Shown here: positions 24,714 through 33,571 of the stretch, one piece after another
Numbering within the stretch: the first letter of the stretch is position 1
Layout of the letters: every line of letters starts with the position of its first letter
NCBI GenBank assembly: GCA_017446845.1
Contig: JAFSOQ010000023.1
Span: 1 to 49,300, forward strand
From: Selenomonadaceae bacterium
Lineage (GTDB): Bacteria > Bacillota > Negativicutes > Selenomonadales > Selenomonadaceae
Reading direction: 5' to 3'
DNA length: 49,300 bases
Program-made: the position numbers and the translations under genes
The notes under the pieces: model-generated
Told to the model about the DNA's origin: nothing
What the model saw: the letters and a program-made list of their open reading frames with translations, nothing else
The model's database searches: none

Positions 24714-25547
24714 TCAATGCGTGGCTTTAAGATATTGCAAATCACCATACCAATAAGAAGCAGTAGTGCCGCCGTCGATAAGAAAATCTGCGCCGCTGAT
24801 AAATTTTCCGCGACTGCTCATCAAAAATTCTGCAAGGTCACCTACTTCGTCGGGAGTGCCGGCTCTTTTTGCGGGCGACGCTTTTAACATATTGCGATAA
24901 CCTTCGCCGCGAGGTCCTTTGAGTTCATCGGCGGCAAGCGGCGTGATGATTATTCCGGGGCTGATTGAATTAATCGTTGCGCCGCGCTTGCCCCAAGGAG
25001 TCGCTTGACCGGCAACGCGCAAAACATTGCAACGCTTGGAATATTGATAAGCTTTGAGCGTATCGGTTATCGCTTTGATAAACGGCAAGTTCAAAAGTTC
25101 TTCCGTCGGGGTCGTCGCCAGTTGAAAATTTTGTTCTTCGGTAAGTGCTCCGAGTCGATGTCCGCTTTGAGAAGAAATTATTACGCCCGAACCGCCGTCA
25201 GAAATTATTTTGCCGAATTCTTCAAGCAAAACTGCCGTGCCGTACAAGTCAACCTGCAAAATTTTTTCGACGGGTGCTTGAGAAGGACTTACGCCCGCCG
25301 CGCAAATTAAATTTTTCACCGCGCCGAATTTTTGGGCGTGTTCGACGAGTTTCAAAATTGATTCGCGCGAGGAAATGTCGACTGCAATTGTTGAAGTTTC
25401 AAAGCCTGCGCCGTCGAAAATTTCTGCCGCCGCCTGTGTCGCCTCAAGTTTCAAATCGCCCAAGACTACATGCTTGCCGGCTCCCACGCGCCGAGCGATT
25501 GCTTGACCGATTGAACCTGTTCCAACCAAAACGACAACTTCTTTCAT
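24714..25547 (-). CDS. SDR-family oxidoreductase
   Basis: 277 residues from ATG 25547, which follows TTGGAGG. Classical SDR: GTGSIGQAI nucleotide-binding loop, LICAAGVSP (NNAG equivalent), Ser in ISSQSGH, and YQYSKRCN carrying YxxxK; SPGIIITPL and the C-terminal SGADFLIDGG are standard. Last gene of a four-gene redox operon (flavodoxin, DUF362, AKR, SDR). Substrate unknown. Confidence 0.92.
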   Translation of the reverse strand: MKEVVVLVGTGSIGQAIARRVGAGKHVVLGDLKLEATQAAAEIFDGAGFETSTIAVDISSRESILKLVEHAQKFGAVKNLICAAGVSPSQAPVEKILQVDLYGTAVLLEEFGKIISDGGSGVIISSQSGHRLGALTEEQNFQLATTPTEELLNLPFIKAITDTLKAYQYSKRCNVLRVAGQATPWGKRGATINSISPGIIITPLAADELKGPRGEGYRNMLKASPAKRAGTPDEVGDLAEFLMSSRGKFISGADFLIDGGTTASYWYGDLQYLKATH

Positions 25548-25561
25548 TCTGATACCTCCAA

Positions 25562-26554
25562 TCAAAATGCGCCCGTCTTAATGTGCGGCACGTAAGGTGC
25601 TTCCAATTTTTTAATCGTTTCCTCGTCGAGTTTGAGGTCGAGTGCGGAAACTGCCTCTTCTATGTGTTTAACGTTCGTGGTGCCGACTATCGGCGCGGTG
25701 ATGAACGGCTTGCTGAGCATCCATGCCAACGAAGTCTGCGCCATTGAGTAGCCGATTTCTTTTGCGACTTGCTCCAAGTTATCGACGACGACTTTATCAA
25801 CGTCATCGGTCTTGCTCCAAACCATCGGTGACACTTCGTCAATCGCATTGCGAGCCGTCTTCGTGCCCCACGGGTGTGCACAACGACCGCCTGCCAACGG
25901 ACTCCACGGCACAACCGCCATTTTCCTATCCATGCAAAGCGGCATTATCTCGCGTTCTTCCTCGCGATAAATCAAATTGTATTGCGGCTGAAGTGACGCG
26001 AATTTTGTCCAACCGTGACGCTCCGCAATATTCTGCAAACGTTCGAGTTGCCAAGCGAAAATTGTCGACGCACCGATATAACGCGCCTTGCCGCTTTTAA
26101 CAACGTCGTGCAACGCCTCCATAATTTCTTCCATAGGCGTATTCGGGTCGAGTCGGTGAATTTGATAAACGTCGACATAATCGAGTTGCAGACGCTTCAA
26201 GCTGTGGTCTATCTCCGCCATGATATTTTTCCGAGACAAGCCGCCACCATTGGGACGCCCCGGACGCATTTCAAAATTGACTTTCGTAGCGACGACGATT
26301 TCATCACGGTCAAGCCCGAAATCTTTGATGTAGCGACCGGTAATTTCCTCGCTCGTGCCCATTTGATAGACGTTCGCCGTGTCGAAATAGTTAATGCCGA
26401 GTTCAATCGCGCGCTTAAACATTTCTTTGCCGTCCTCAAACGTCTTGGCCCATGGAAAAACGCCGTTCTCTTTGCCGGGCTTGCCGAAACTCATCATGCC
26501 CAGACAAATTCTCGAAACGTCCATGCCGGTGTTGCCAAACTTCAAATACTGCAT
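25562..26554 (-). CDS. Aldo/keto reductase
   Basis: 330 residues from ATG 26554, preceded by TTGGAGGG. NYFDTANVY and DVYQIHRLD carry the catalytic Asp, Tyr and His; PWSPLAGG and PIVGTTNVKH bind NADP. It resembles the YajO/AKR11-type group. It lies 14 bp upstream of the SDR gene. It is only distantly related to the aldo/keto reductase at 2-3 kb, so the window holds two separate AKR-SDR pairs. Confidence 0.93.
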   Translation of the reverse strand: MQYLKFGNTGMDVSRICLGMMSFGKPGKENGVFPWAKTFEDGKEMFKRAIELGINYFDTANVYQMGTSEEITGRYIKDFGLDRDEIVVATKVNFEMRPGRPNGGGLSRKNIMAEIDHSLKRLQLDYVDVYQIHRLDPNTPMEEIMEALHDVVKSGKARYIGASTIFAWQLERLQNIAERHGWTKFASLQPQYNLIYREEEREIMPLCMDRKMAVVPWSPLAGGRCAHPWGTKTARNAIDEVSPMVWSKTDDVDKVVVDNLEQVAKEIGYSMAQTSLAWMLSKPFITAPIVGTTNVKHIEEAVSALDLKLDEETIKKLEAPYVPHIKTGAF

Positions 26555-26601
26555 AAAAAATCCCTCCAAAATTTTTATATCAGACCGCACCGAAAAAATC
26601 T

Positions 26602-27660
26602 TTAATCGACGTAAATCAATTCATATTGAGTGTTGCCCATTTTATGTTCAGCCATTGCGGAAAGTTGCCGCAAGCCGTTACGAGATTCAATTCTCTCTCG
26701 CAAGTCCGCGCTGTCAGTCGCCGTGTAAACCAAATCGCAACACGCCTGGTCAATTGCCAAAATATCCGTCGACGCCAAAATCCCGACGTCAGCCATTGTC
26801 GGTTCTTTGGCAGATGTTCCCGCGCAGTCACAATCAACGCTAAGTCGCCGCATAACATTCAAGAAAACAATCCGCTTGCCGAAATAATCGCAAGTTGCTT
26901 TGCCGCTGTCAGCCATGAGTTCCATAAAAGTTTCTTTGAGCGGCATTGTGCCATCAAACCACACAGGTCCGGGCGGCGGCATTTCGGGGAGTTTATAACC
27001 GTGAACTTGAACTTTGCCGGCTTGCCCGCTCGCCATGCCGATTGCGATATTTTTCAAGCTGCCGCCGAAACCGCCCATTGCATGTCCTTTAAAATGCGTG
27101 AGCACGACGATTGAATCGTAGTTGACGAGATTTTTTCCCATAGTGACTTCCTGCAAATGAAAACCGCCGCGCACGGGAAGATTGACGCCGCCGTCTTCGT
27201 CCATGATGTCGACGTCGCAAAAATCCCAACCGTTCGTCCGAATCGTCTCGCGGTGACCTTCGGTCGTGTAGCGTGCGCCGTTGTAAAGCGTGTTCGTCTC
27301 GATTATGTTTGAGTTGGGAACTTGCGCCTGAAATGCTCTTACCATGTCGCGCGGCAAAATATTCGGACCATGCGGCTCGCCCGTGTGAAGTTTGATTCCG
27401 ACTTTGCCGTAAATCTCGCCGTTAATCATGTTGTAAAGTTTGATGAGGTGCGGCGCGTCGATTTTGTCCGTGAAGTAAACTTTTGCCGCCGTGCCCGAAA
27501 ATTTTTGTCCCGTGACGTTTTTGCTGCCGACGACGGGAGCCGCGTTGAGTTTGAGAATTTTTTTTGGCTTAGCCGCCTGAGCGACGTTGAATTGACCGAC
27601 CGCCGCTCCGACTGCCGCAACGCCCGCCATTTTGAAAAGATTTCTTCTGCTGATGTCCAT
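26602..27660 (-). CDS. DUF362-family protein with Tat signal
   Basis: 352 residues. The N terminus MDISRRNLFKMAGVAAVGAA is a twin-arginine signal (SRRNLFK) followed by a hydrophobic stretch and cleavage near VAQA, so the folded protein is exported. The mature part is the DUF362 domain: VGIKLHTGEPHGPN, VVLTHFKGHAMGGFGGSLKN and the Cys-containing DCDCAG and QACCDLV. No 4Fe-4S ferredoxin domain is attached, unlike many relatives. Function unknown; the operon with a Tat-exported flavodoxin suggests an extracytoplasmic redox role. Confidence 0.9.
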   Translation of the reverse strand: MDISRRNLFKMAGVAAVGAAVGQFNVAQAAKPKKILKLNAAPVVGSKNVTGQKFSGTAAKVYFTDKIDAPHLIKLYNMINGEIYGKVGIKLHTGEPHGPNILPRDMVRAFQAQVPNSNIIETNTLYNGARYTTEGHRETIRTNGWDFCDVDIMDEDGGVNLPVRGGFHLQEVTMGKNLVNYDSIVVLTHFKGHAMGGFGGSLKNIAIGMASGQAGKVQVHGYKLPEMPPPGPVWFDGTMPLKETFMELMADSGKATCDYFGKRIVFLNVMRRLSVDCDCAGTSAKEPTMADVGILASTDILAIDQACCDLVYTATDSADLRERIESRNGLRQLSAMAEHKMGNTQYELIYVD

Positions 27661-27672
27661 GATTTTTCCTCC

Positions 27673-28278
27673 TTAATTTAATCCGAGCCGTTTTAAATTT
27701 TCAGCGACGGTTGATTCGGCTTGCGAACGATTATTTTGTGCAACCGTGCCGCGCAATTCAAATCCCTGCAAAATTTTCGCTGTCGGGCAAGTCAGAGAAA
27801 TTGTCTGGTCGGTACTCGAAAGACCGCTGCCGCCGTGTGTGCAGAACGGGACAATTTTTTTCCCGCCGAAGTCGTGACCTTCAAGGAAAGTATAAATAAT
27901 CTGCGGGGCATCTCCGTACCAAATCGGATAACCGCAGAAAATTATATCGTAGCCGGAAATGTCGATGTCCCCGACGAACGGCGGACGAGCTTTAGTCGCC
28001 TTCTCGCGGCTTGCAACTTTTTTACATTCTTCGTAGCTGTCGGGATAAGGCGTGACGGGTTTAATCTCGAACAGGTCGCCGCCGGTTTTCTGCGCGATAA
28101 TATCCGCGACGATTTCCGTGTTGCCTTTTGTGATGTTGCCGACGCCGTATTCTTCGCCCGTGCGCGAATAGTAAACGATTAAAATTTTTTCATTGGTAGC
28201 GGCGTGAACTTTCCCGAATGAAAATAAAAGTCCTGCCGTTCCCGCGAGCTTTAAAAAATTTCTGCGCGTGATGTTCAT
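27673..28278 (-). CDS. Tat-exported flavodoxin-like protein
   Basis: 201 residues from ATG 28278, chosen for GAGGAGG upstream and because it puts the Tat motif TRRNFLK at the N terminus (MNITRRNFLKLAGTAGLLFS). After the predicted cleavage (VHAA) the flavodoxin fold begins: ILIVYYSRTG is the FMN phosphate loop, followed by IFCGYPIWYGDAP and PFCTHGGSGLSST. Most flavodoxins are cytoplasmic, so export is notable. First gene of the redox operon; a TATAAT is present upstream on the minus strand near 28315. Confidence 0.9.
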   Translation of the reverse strand: MNITRRNFLKLAGTAGLLFSFGKVHAATNEKILIVYYSRTGEEYGVGNITKGNTEIVADIIAQKTGGDLFEIKPVTPYPDSYEECKKVASREKATKARPPFVGDIDISGYDIIFCGYPIWYGDAPQIIYTFLEGHDFGGKKIVPFCTHGGSGLSSTDQTISLTCPTAKILQGFELRGTVAQNNRSQAESTVAENLKRLGLN

Positions 28279-28394
28279 CGTCAAAGCCTCCTCAAAATTT
28301 CTTGCATTGATTATAAAATTTTGAGTTGACTCCATGTAAATAGTTTACACCAAAAAAAAATCTGCGGCAGTTTTTATTCTGTCACAGAAAAATT

Positions 28395-28424
28395 TTCGAC
28401 CAAATAGTTTTGCTGGGATAAAAT
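28395..28424 (+). promoter_or_regulatory. Promoter of a small-peptide transcription unit
   Basis: TTCGAC (28395-28400), 18 bases, TAAAAT (28419-28424), about 30 bp before a strong RBS AAAGGAGGTG. Confidence 0.5.
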
Positions 28425-28454
28425 AAATGCATCAAAGCAAAGGAGGTGAACGAC

Positions 28455-28613
28455 ATGGGCGATATCAGCGGCGTGATTGTGGCGGTACTTCACGCCTCCG
28501 CCTCTTCTTCGGAGGGGAATATCATTAAACATCATGCAAATTTTAACTTTAATTATCGGTCTCGCAGCACTGGGAATTTCGTGCTACACGCTTTACTCGG
28601 TCTTGCGTCATGA
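28455..28613 (+). CDS. Small ORF (52 residues) with a perfect Shine-Dalgarno
   Basis: ATG 28455 is eight bases past AGGAGG. The N terminus is short and hydrophobic (MGDISGVIVAVLHASASSSEG); the remainder is basic and polar and may not matter. A 6-bp hairpin (CCTCCG 28495-28500, CGGAGG 28510-28515) lies within it. It may be a peptide in its own right or a leader coupling translation to the second, overlapping ORF. No recognisable family. Confidence 0.45.
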   Translation: MGDISGVIVAVLHASASSSEGNIIKHHANFNFNYRSRSTGNFVLHALLGLAS

Positions 28614-28617
28614 CTAA
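28534..28617 (+). CDS. Small hydrophobic peptide (27 residues)
   Basis: MQILTLIIGLAALGISCYTL then YSVLRHD: one membrane helix with a short basic tail, the shape of type I toxins and other single-pass peptides. The frame is +1 relative to the 52-residue ORF and overlaps it. The nearest GGAGG (28511-28515) is 18 bases away and sits in a hairpin arm, so translation probably depends on the first ORF. No antisense RNA can be shown from sequence. Confidence 0.45.
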   Translation: MQILTLIIGLAALGISCYTLYSVLRHD

Positions 28618-28693
28618 AGGTGTTCGTTATGGTGACAAAGACCTTGCAAAAAATTTCTCGACGAACAAGAACAATCGCAGTAAAAATTTTTTC

Positions 28694-28721
28694 GGCACCG
28701 TTCAGGCGGTGTCATTTTTTT
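28694..28721 (+). terminator. Terminator of the small-peptide unit
   Basis: GGCACCG pairs with CGGTGTC (one G-T) around TTCAGG, followed by A and seven T on the plus strand. The T-run is only on that side, which supports a plus-strand transcript from 28.4 kb. It overlaps the last codon of secF. Confidence 0.8.
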
Positions 28722-29602
28722 CCGGCAAATTTTCTAAGCTCCAGCCACAACGGTCCCGCGATAAAAATTGACGAATAGCAACCGCTCATGAAGCCGACGA
28801 TTAAAGCAAACGCAAAATCTTTAGTTGTCTCGCCGCCGAAGAAAAACAATGCAAACGTCGTGAACAAACAGGTAAAGACCGTATACAGCGAACGCGTCAG
28901 AGTTTGATAAATCGAGCGGTTGACGAGATTAACCACGTCGCCGCCGCGTCTGAAGTGCAATTTTAAATTCTCGCGCACTCTGTCGAAAATAACGATTGTG
29001 TCGTTGATTGAGTAGCCGACGACCGTCAGCAGTGCCGCGACGAATGACGAATCAACTTGCCGCTGCGTGAACGAGAAAAACGCCAAAACAATTAAAATGT
29101 CGTGGACGAGAGCCGCGACCGCCGCGATACCGAATCGCAACTCAAAACGATAGGCGACGTATAAAATTATCAGCACCCAAGAAATAACCAGGGCAAGTAC
29201 CGCGTTCATAATCAATTCGCCGCCGATGACCGCGCCGACTTTTTCTTCGCGCAAAACTTCATAGCCGCCGACCTTATCGCGGATCGCCGCCATAACTTCT
29301 TTGCGCTGAGTTTCTTCCAAGTCAACCGTGCGAATCATAACATCTTGGGAAGTAGAAACGTCTGAAGTCTCGCCCGAAAGTTGAATCGTCGCGCCGTCGA
29401 GTCCGAACGGTTTCAAACTCTCGCGCACTTGAGCAATCGCAACGGGCTGTTCAAATTTCAAATCGATAATCGTACCGCCCGTGAAGTCAATCCCGAAATT
29501 AAAACCGCGCGTCACCATAGAAATTAAGCCGGGAACAATCACCAGCAGGGAAATAATAAACCACATTTTGCCGCGTCCGGCAATGTCAAATTTCGGCATC
29601 AC
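28712..29602 (-). CDS. secF: Protein translocase subunit SecF
   Basis: 296-residue inner-membrane RND-type protein that works with SecD to aid SecYEG export using proton motive force. One N-terminal helix, an extracytoplasmic domain (IDFTGGTIIDLKFEQP is the FTGG motif) and five further helices, with YSINDTIVIFDRVREN as the conserved D5-type motif in helix 4. It overlaps secD by four bases. Confidence 0.96.
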   Translation of the reverse strand: MMPKFDIAGRGKMWFIISLLVIVPGLISMVTRGFNFGIDFTGGTIIDLKFEQPVAIAQVRESLKPFGLDGATIQLSGETSDVSTSQDVMIRTVDLEETQRKEVMAAIRDKVGGYEVLREEKVGAVIGGELIMNAVLALVISWVLIILYVAYRFELRFGIAAVAALVHDILIVLAFFSFTQRQVDSSFVAALLTVVGYSINDTIVIFDRVRENLKLHFRRGGDVVNLVNRSIYQTLTRSLYTVFTCLFTTFALFFFGGETTKDFAFALIVGFMSGCYSSIFIAGPLWLELRKFAGKK

Positions 29603-30849
29603 GACTTCACCTCCTTGGAAGAATCAAACAGGACAAAGCCGTCCGCGCCGTAAGCCGAAGGACTTTCCACGATTTTTGCGTTGACCAAAAGTTTCAGCAT
29701 GAATTGCGTTAAGGTTATCGCCGTCAACATGCTGAGCAAAACGCCCAAGCCCAATGTTATTGCAAAGCCGCGAATCGTGCCCGTGCCGAACAGGAATAGA
29801 ACTCCCGCCGCGATTATCGTCGTGATGTTCGAGTCAAAAATTGTCGTGAACGCTCGTTTAAAGCCCGCGTCCATTGCCAGCCGAATCGACTTACCCAAAC
29901 GGAATTCTTCTTTGAAGTGCTCAAAAATTAAAACGTTCGCGTCGACCGCCATGCCGATTGATAAAATTATTCCCGCCACGCCCGGCAAGGTCAAAGTCGC
30001 GTCCAAACCTTTCAGCGTGCCCAAAAGCATTAAAGTATAAGCCATTAAGCTGATGTCGGCGATAAAGCCCGGCAAGCGGTAGAATAAAAGCATGAAGACC
30101 AAAACCGCCGCGATGCCGACGACGAAGGCGAATTCCGATTTATCTTTGGAATCTTGACCGAGCGAAGGTCCGACGGTGCGCGTTTCGATGATGTTGACTT
30201 TAACGGGCAATGCGCCGCTGCGCAAGAGGACTGCCAGTCGTTGAGCCTCTTCCAAGTCGCGTTGACCGGAAATTTCTGCTCTGCCGCCGAGAATCGGTTC
30301 ACGGACGACGGGATTGGTTAAAATTTCTCCGTCGAGCAAAATCGCAATTTGCCGCCCGACATTTTCCAAAGTCGCGTCTGCAAATTTTTGCGCACCCTCG
30401 TCGCTGAATTCCAGGTTGACGACGCATTGACCGTTCTGCTGATTCATGGCGGCTTGCGCGTCTTTTAAATCCGTGCCCGTCAAAAGAGTATTGCCCGCCT
30501 CGTCCTTGAACTCAAGCATTGCAGTTTTGCCGATAGTTTCAATAGCCTTGTCTGGGTCTTTAATACCCGGCAATTCGATTATGACACGCCGCTCGCCCTC
30601 GCGCTGAATTATCGGTTCGGTCAAGCCGAGTTCGTTGACGCGCTTTTCCATGATTGAAACTACTCTTTGCATGGCGTCTTCGTCGACTTTGGCAATTTCA
30701 GTGTCCTCCGCTTGTAAGACGACGTGCGTGCCGCCTTGCAAGTCAAGTCCTTGTCGGATTGAGTGCGCCAGCGGTCGAATAAAAATCACAAACACTGCCA
30801 CAATTACGCCGAGGCAGATAAGCAGCTTGATTAAACTGTTCGTCCTCAT
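29599..30849 (-). CDS. secD: Protein translocase subunit SecD
   Basis: 416 residues, the short form. First helix at residues 8-27, then GLDLQGGTHVVLQ, a P1 domain with VNELGLTEPIIQREGERR, and the D4-type SIGMAVDANVLIFEHFKEE in the RND helices. yajC is not adjacent. The leader carries the shared SD hairpin (30851-30875), so secDF translation may respond to that structure. Confidence 0.96.
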   Translation of the reverse strand: MRTNSLIKLLICLGVIVAVFVIFIRPLAHSIRQGLDLQGGTHVVLQAEDTEIAKVDEDAMQRVVSIMEKRVNELGLTEPIIQREGERRVIIELPGIKDPDKAIETIGKTAMLEFKDEAGNTLLTGTDLKDAQAAMNQQNGQCVVNLEFSDEGAQKFADATLENVGRQIAILLDGEILTNPVVREPILGGRAEISGQRDLEEAQRLAVLLRSGALPVKVNIIETRTVGPSLGQDSKDKSEFAFVVGIAAVLVFMLLFYRLPGFIADISLMAYTLMLLGTLKGLDATLTLPGVAGIILSIGMAVDANVLIFEHFKEEFRLGKSIRLAMDAGFKRAFTTIFDSNITTIIAAGVLFLFGTGTIRGFAITLGLGVLLSMLTAITLTQFMLKLLVNAKIVESPSAYGADGFVLFDSSKEVKS

Positions 30850-30850
30850 G

Positions 30851-30875
30851 AAAAATCTCCCTTCGGTCGATTTTT
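30851..30875 (-). promoter_or_regulatory. Shared SD-hairpin leader, copy 2 (secD)
   Basis: Same 25 bp as 16418-16442: AAAAATC, loop GACCGAAGGGA, GATTTTT, then C and ATG on the minus strand. A border repeat adjoins its upstream side. Confidence 0.85.
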
Positions 30876-30949
30876 AGGGATTAGTGGTTGGGGATTAGTG
30901 ATTAGAAAAATCCCTAACCACTAATCGCTAATCGCTAATCGCTAACCTT
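30876..30949. repeat. Border repeat upstream of secD
   Basis: GGGATTAGTGGTTGGGGATT and GTGATTAGA, then the complementary form CCCTAACCACTAATCGC with CTAATCG repeated. The arms can fold into a hairpin of more than 20 bp. Confidence 0.85.
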
Positions 30950-31012
30950 GCCCGTCAATATACTACAATGCCGAATCGAAAACAAGCCGCGCCGCTCAAA
31001 TTAATGTTACAT

Positions 31013-31039
31013 CAAAAAAAAACGGCGGAATAATCCGCC
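31013..31039 (-). terminator. Terminator of the BamE-like gene
   Basis: GGCGGA and TCCGCC form a perfect 6-bp stem (31039-31024 on the minus strand) followed by GTTTTTTTTT. Confidence 0.9.
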
Positions 31040-31056
31040 AAAATTATTTGAGCCGT

Positions 31057-31497
31057 TTAATTATTAATCTTGCAAGTGATTTTCACAATAACGCCGTTGA
31101 CGACTTTAAATTCAATTTTTTTCGTGCGGTCGGTGCTGTAATATTCGTACTCGGTGTCGTTGTAGTCGCGGTCAACTTTGTCTGCCTTGCCGAAAGTAGA
31201 ATTTAAAATTTCCGCCGCCAGCCCGACTCGAACGCCGTCGGGAGTCGTGATTGTATCGGAGCGCGTGGAAATTTCTTCGACAATGCCGCGCTCGACTTCG
31301 ACTTTAAAAGTTTGATAAGTCCAATCGTCGCCGTCTCTGTGAATGGGCTGTCCGAAAGCGTCAATCAAATCGGTTTCACTCATACCGGGCGAAATTCTTC
31401 CCAATGCGATTTTTCCGCTGTCGACCGCCGCAAAACACAGCGACGAACTTAAAATCATCACGCCGCAAATAATCGCCGCCAAATTTTTGAACTTCAT
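31057..31497 (-). CDS. Secreted BamE/SmpA-fold-like protein
   Basis: 146 residues. A Sec signal peptide covers residues 1-23 (hydrophobic AAIICGVMILSSSLCFA, cleavage after CFA). The mature part has ISPGMSETDLIDAFGQP, the short GM-x-E-x-DL...G-P pattern typical of BamE/BLIP-like folds, and a second similar half (GLAAEILNSTFGKADKVD). There is no lipobox, so it is not an outer-membrane lipoprotein like BamE. Role unknown. It lies 18 bp downstream of the EAL gene and is probably co-transcribed. Confidence 0.75.
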   Translation of the reverse strand: MKFKNLAAIICGVMILSSSLCFAAVDSGKIALGRISPGMSETDLIDAFGQPIHRDGDDWTYQTFKVEVERGIVEEISTRSDTITTPDGVRVGLAAEILNSTFGKADKVDRDYNDTEYEYYSTDRTKKIEFKVVNGVIVKITCKINN

Positions 31498-31515
31498 AGT
31501 AAAACCTCCAAAAAC

Positions 31516-33198
31516 TCACTTCTCAAAGCGTTTGGCAAAAACATCCTCGGTTTCGGGATAGCCAAAGTAGAATCCTTGGATAACGTCAGCATTGCACACG
31601 TCGCGCAAGTAAATATAAGTCGCCTCGTCCTCGACGCCCTCGACGACAACTTCCATGCCGACCGCGTGGCACATCATGATAACATGCTTGACCATTTGGC
31701 GATCATATTCGCTGTTGACAATATCTTCGACGAACATGCGGTCGATTTTAATTTGGTTGCAACGGAAATTTTTAAGGAAGGCAAGGTTTGCATAGCCCAT
31801 GCCGAAATCGTCCATTGCAATTTTGATTCCCAGTTCGTGGAACGCTTGGAAATGTTTATTGACGAATTCCCAATCGTAAACTTTGTTGCTCTCAGTCAGC
31901 TCGAAAACCAACATGCTCGGATCAATTTGATGACGTTCGATACAATCTTTAACGAATTCGTAGAACATGTGCTCTTCAAGTTGGTAGAGGGAAATATTTA
32001 CGCTGATTTCAAAGTTCGGCAAAATCTCCCGCCAACGTTTTGCAGTTGTGACGGCGTTTTCAATAATCCAGTGTCCGACGGGAATAATCATGCGGGAACG
32101 TTCAAGCAGGGGAATAAATTGCATTGGCGCGACGACCGAGCCGTCTCTGTCGTACCAGCGCAAAAGAGCTTCCGCGCCGACGAGCTTGCCGGTTTTTGCG
32201 TCGACTTGCGGTTGATAGCAAAGGAAGAAATCTTCACAGCCGCGAGCTATTGAATTCTGCATGAGGTTTTGCATGCCTATATCGTACCGCCAACGGTCAT
32301 AATATTCGTTGTCGAAGAAAGCGACTTGGTCTTTTCCTTTTTGGCGAGCAAACTCAAGCGCAACCTCGGCATAACGCGTCAGATTAATTACGTCGTCGGC
32401 GTCATCGGGATAGAATGCCGCGCCGCCCGAAGCCGTACAGAAAATCGTATCTTCAATGTTGCGAATCTCACGCATACAAAGCTGAATGCTGGAGAAAATA
32501 ATTTCAATTTCTTCGGGATAAACATCCGAGACGAAGAACGCGAACATATCGTTATCAAGTTTGTAAAGGCGAATGTCGGGCGGCAAAATGTTCGTGATGT
32601 CTTGGGCGAGTTGTTTCAAAGCGTTGTCGCCGAATTCGTAGCCGTAAGTTTCGGTGATGAGTTGGAAATTGTCCAGTCCGACAAAAACTACTGCACCGCG
32701 CGCGTCGGGCGAGCTGTTGAGTTCTTTCATCAAGTCGACGTGGAAAGCATTGCGATTGAGAAGACCCGTCACGTGGTCGGCTTTTAATTTCAAGTCCATG
32801 CGAGCAATCACGCCCGCGACAAGTTCGGGCTGCCCGAATTCATCTGCGCCTGCCGTCATGCGAAGTGAAACCCAACCGTATTCTCCGTGACGATTAAGCA
32901 AGCGGAACTCGCCAAAAATTTCGACGCCGGGATTTACCGAATCAAGTTCGCTCATTGCCGATTCCAAAATTTCGCGGTCGTCGTACCAGATAAACGGCGT
33001 AATCAGTGAAGCAAAATCTTCGACGAGACTGTCGGGGAAGTTGAAGTCGCGCACAAAATTTTTCGACAACATGACTTGCCCGGTGTTCACGTCCATAACA
33101 AAAAGATATTCATCCGCAGAATTTTGCAAGGCGTCAAAATAAGTTTTGATTCGGCTCAACGGTGAGTCTTCGCCGAGTTGGAATAAATTTGTGTTCAT
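31516..33198 (-). CDS. PAS-GGDEF(degenerate)-EAL cyclic-di-GMP protein
   Basis: 560 residues from ATG 33198, seven bases past AAGGAAG (an ATG two codons earlier is too close). An N-terminal PAS-like sensor spans about 15-135, then a GGDEF domain whose signature reads LDNDMFAF, so diguanylate cyclase activity should be lost. The EAL domain keeps its key residues: EALLRW, NISLYQLEE, ELTESN, MDDFGMGYANL, IKIDRMF, VEGVED and QGFYFG. It is therefore a likely c-di-GMP phosphodiesterase. Loop 6 has DDFGMG for DDFGTG. No transmembrane segment, so cytosolic. Confidence 0.92.
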   Translation of the reverse strand: MNTNLFQLGEDSPLSRIKTYFDALQNSADEYLFVMDVNTGQVMLSKNFVRDFNFPDSLVEDFASLITPFIWYDDREILESAMSELDSVNPGVEIFGEFRLLNRHGEYGWVSLRMTAGADEFGQPELVAGVIARMDLKLKADHVTGLLNRNAFHVDLMKELNSSPDARGAVVFVGLDNFQLITETYGYEFGDNALKQLAQDITNILPPDIRLYKLDNDMFAFFVSDVYPEEIEIIFSSIQLCMREIRNIEDTIFCTASGGAAFYPDDADDVINLTRYAEVALEFARQKGKDQVAFFDNEYYDRWRYDIGMQNLMQNSIARGCEDFFLCYQPQVDAKTGKLVGAEALLRWYDRDGSVVAPMQFIPLLERSRMIIPVGHWIIENAVTTAKRWREILPNFEISVNISLYQLEEHMFYEFVKDCIERHQIDPSMLVFELTESNKVYDWEFVNKHFQAFHELGIKIAMDDFGMGYANLAFLKNFRCNQIKIDRMFVEDIVNSEYDRQMVKHVIMMCHAVGMEVVVEGVEDEATYIYLRDVCNADVIQGFYFGYPETEDVFAKRFEK

Positions 33199-33244
33199 TG
33201 TCATTCTTCCTTTTGAATTTATCGCGCTTATTTTTAACAACGAA

Positions 33245-33261
33245 TTCGACGCGGCGTCGAA
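33245..33261. promoter_or_regulatory. Palindrome upstream of the EAL gene
   Basis: TTCGACG, CGG, CGTCGAA: a perfect 7-bp inverted repeat about 50 bp before the start codon, a possible operator. The binding protein is unknown. Confidence 0.4.
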
Positions 33262-33571
33262 ACTTCCTGCAAACTTTTAATCAAACCCAATCAATCTTAA
33301 AATTTCTGTACATGTCCGATCAGTGAACGTATCAGACTTTACAAAAATTTAAATGCAAAGTGGTAAAAAGATTTTTCTGTTGTAGACTGCAAATTAAAGA
33401 TTAGGGCATATTGCATAAATCAAATTGAGATGCCCCGGACTGTCAAGACGAATTTTTGCCATAAAATAAGTTTGGTCAAAAAAGATAAAAATGAATTTCT
33501 CTTGACGTATGATAATCAAGGCTTTGATGAGCCATTCTGATTTCGCTCCAGAAAAACCGTCGAGCTTTTCA
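33262..33571. other. Intergenic stretch without a gene
   Basis: AT-rich, no open frame of coding character. One long-range inverted repeat is present (GGGCAT near 33405 and ATGCCC near 33432). The promoter of the EAL gene should lie at its left end. Confidence 0.5.

Noticed and set aside
28629..28775. 49-codon ORF (MVTKTLQKISRR) after the small peptides
   Set aside because: It reads through the terminator and into antisense secF; likely chance.
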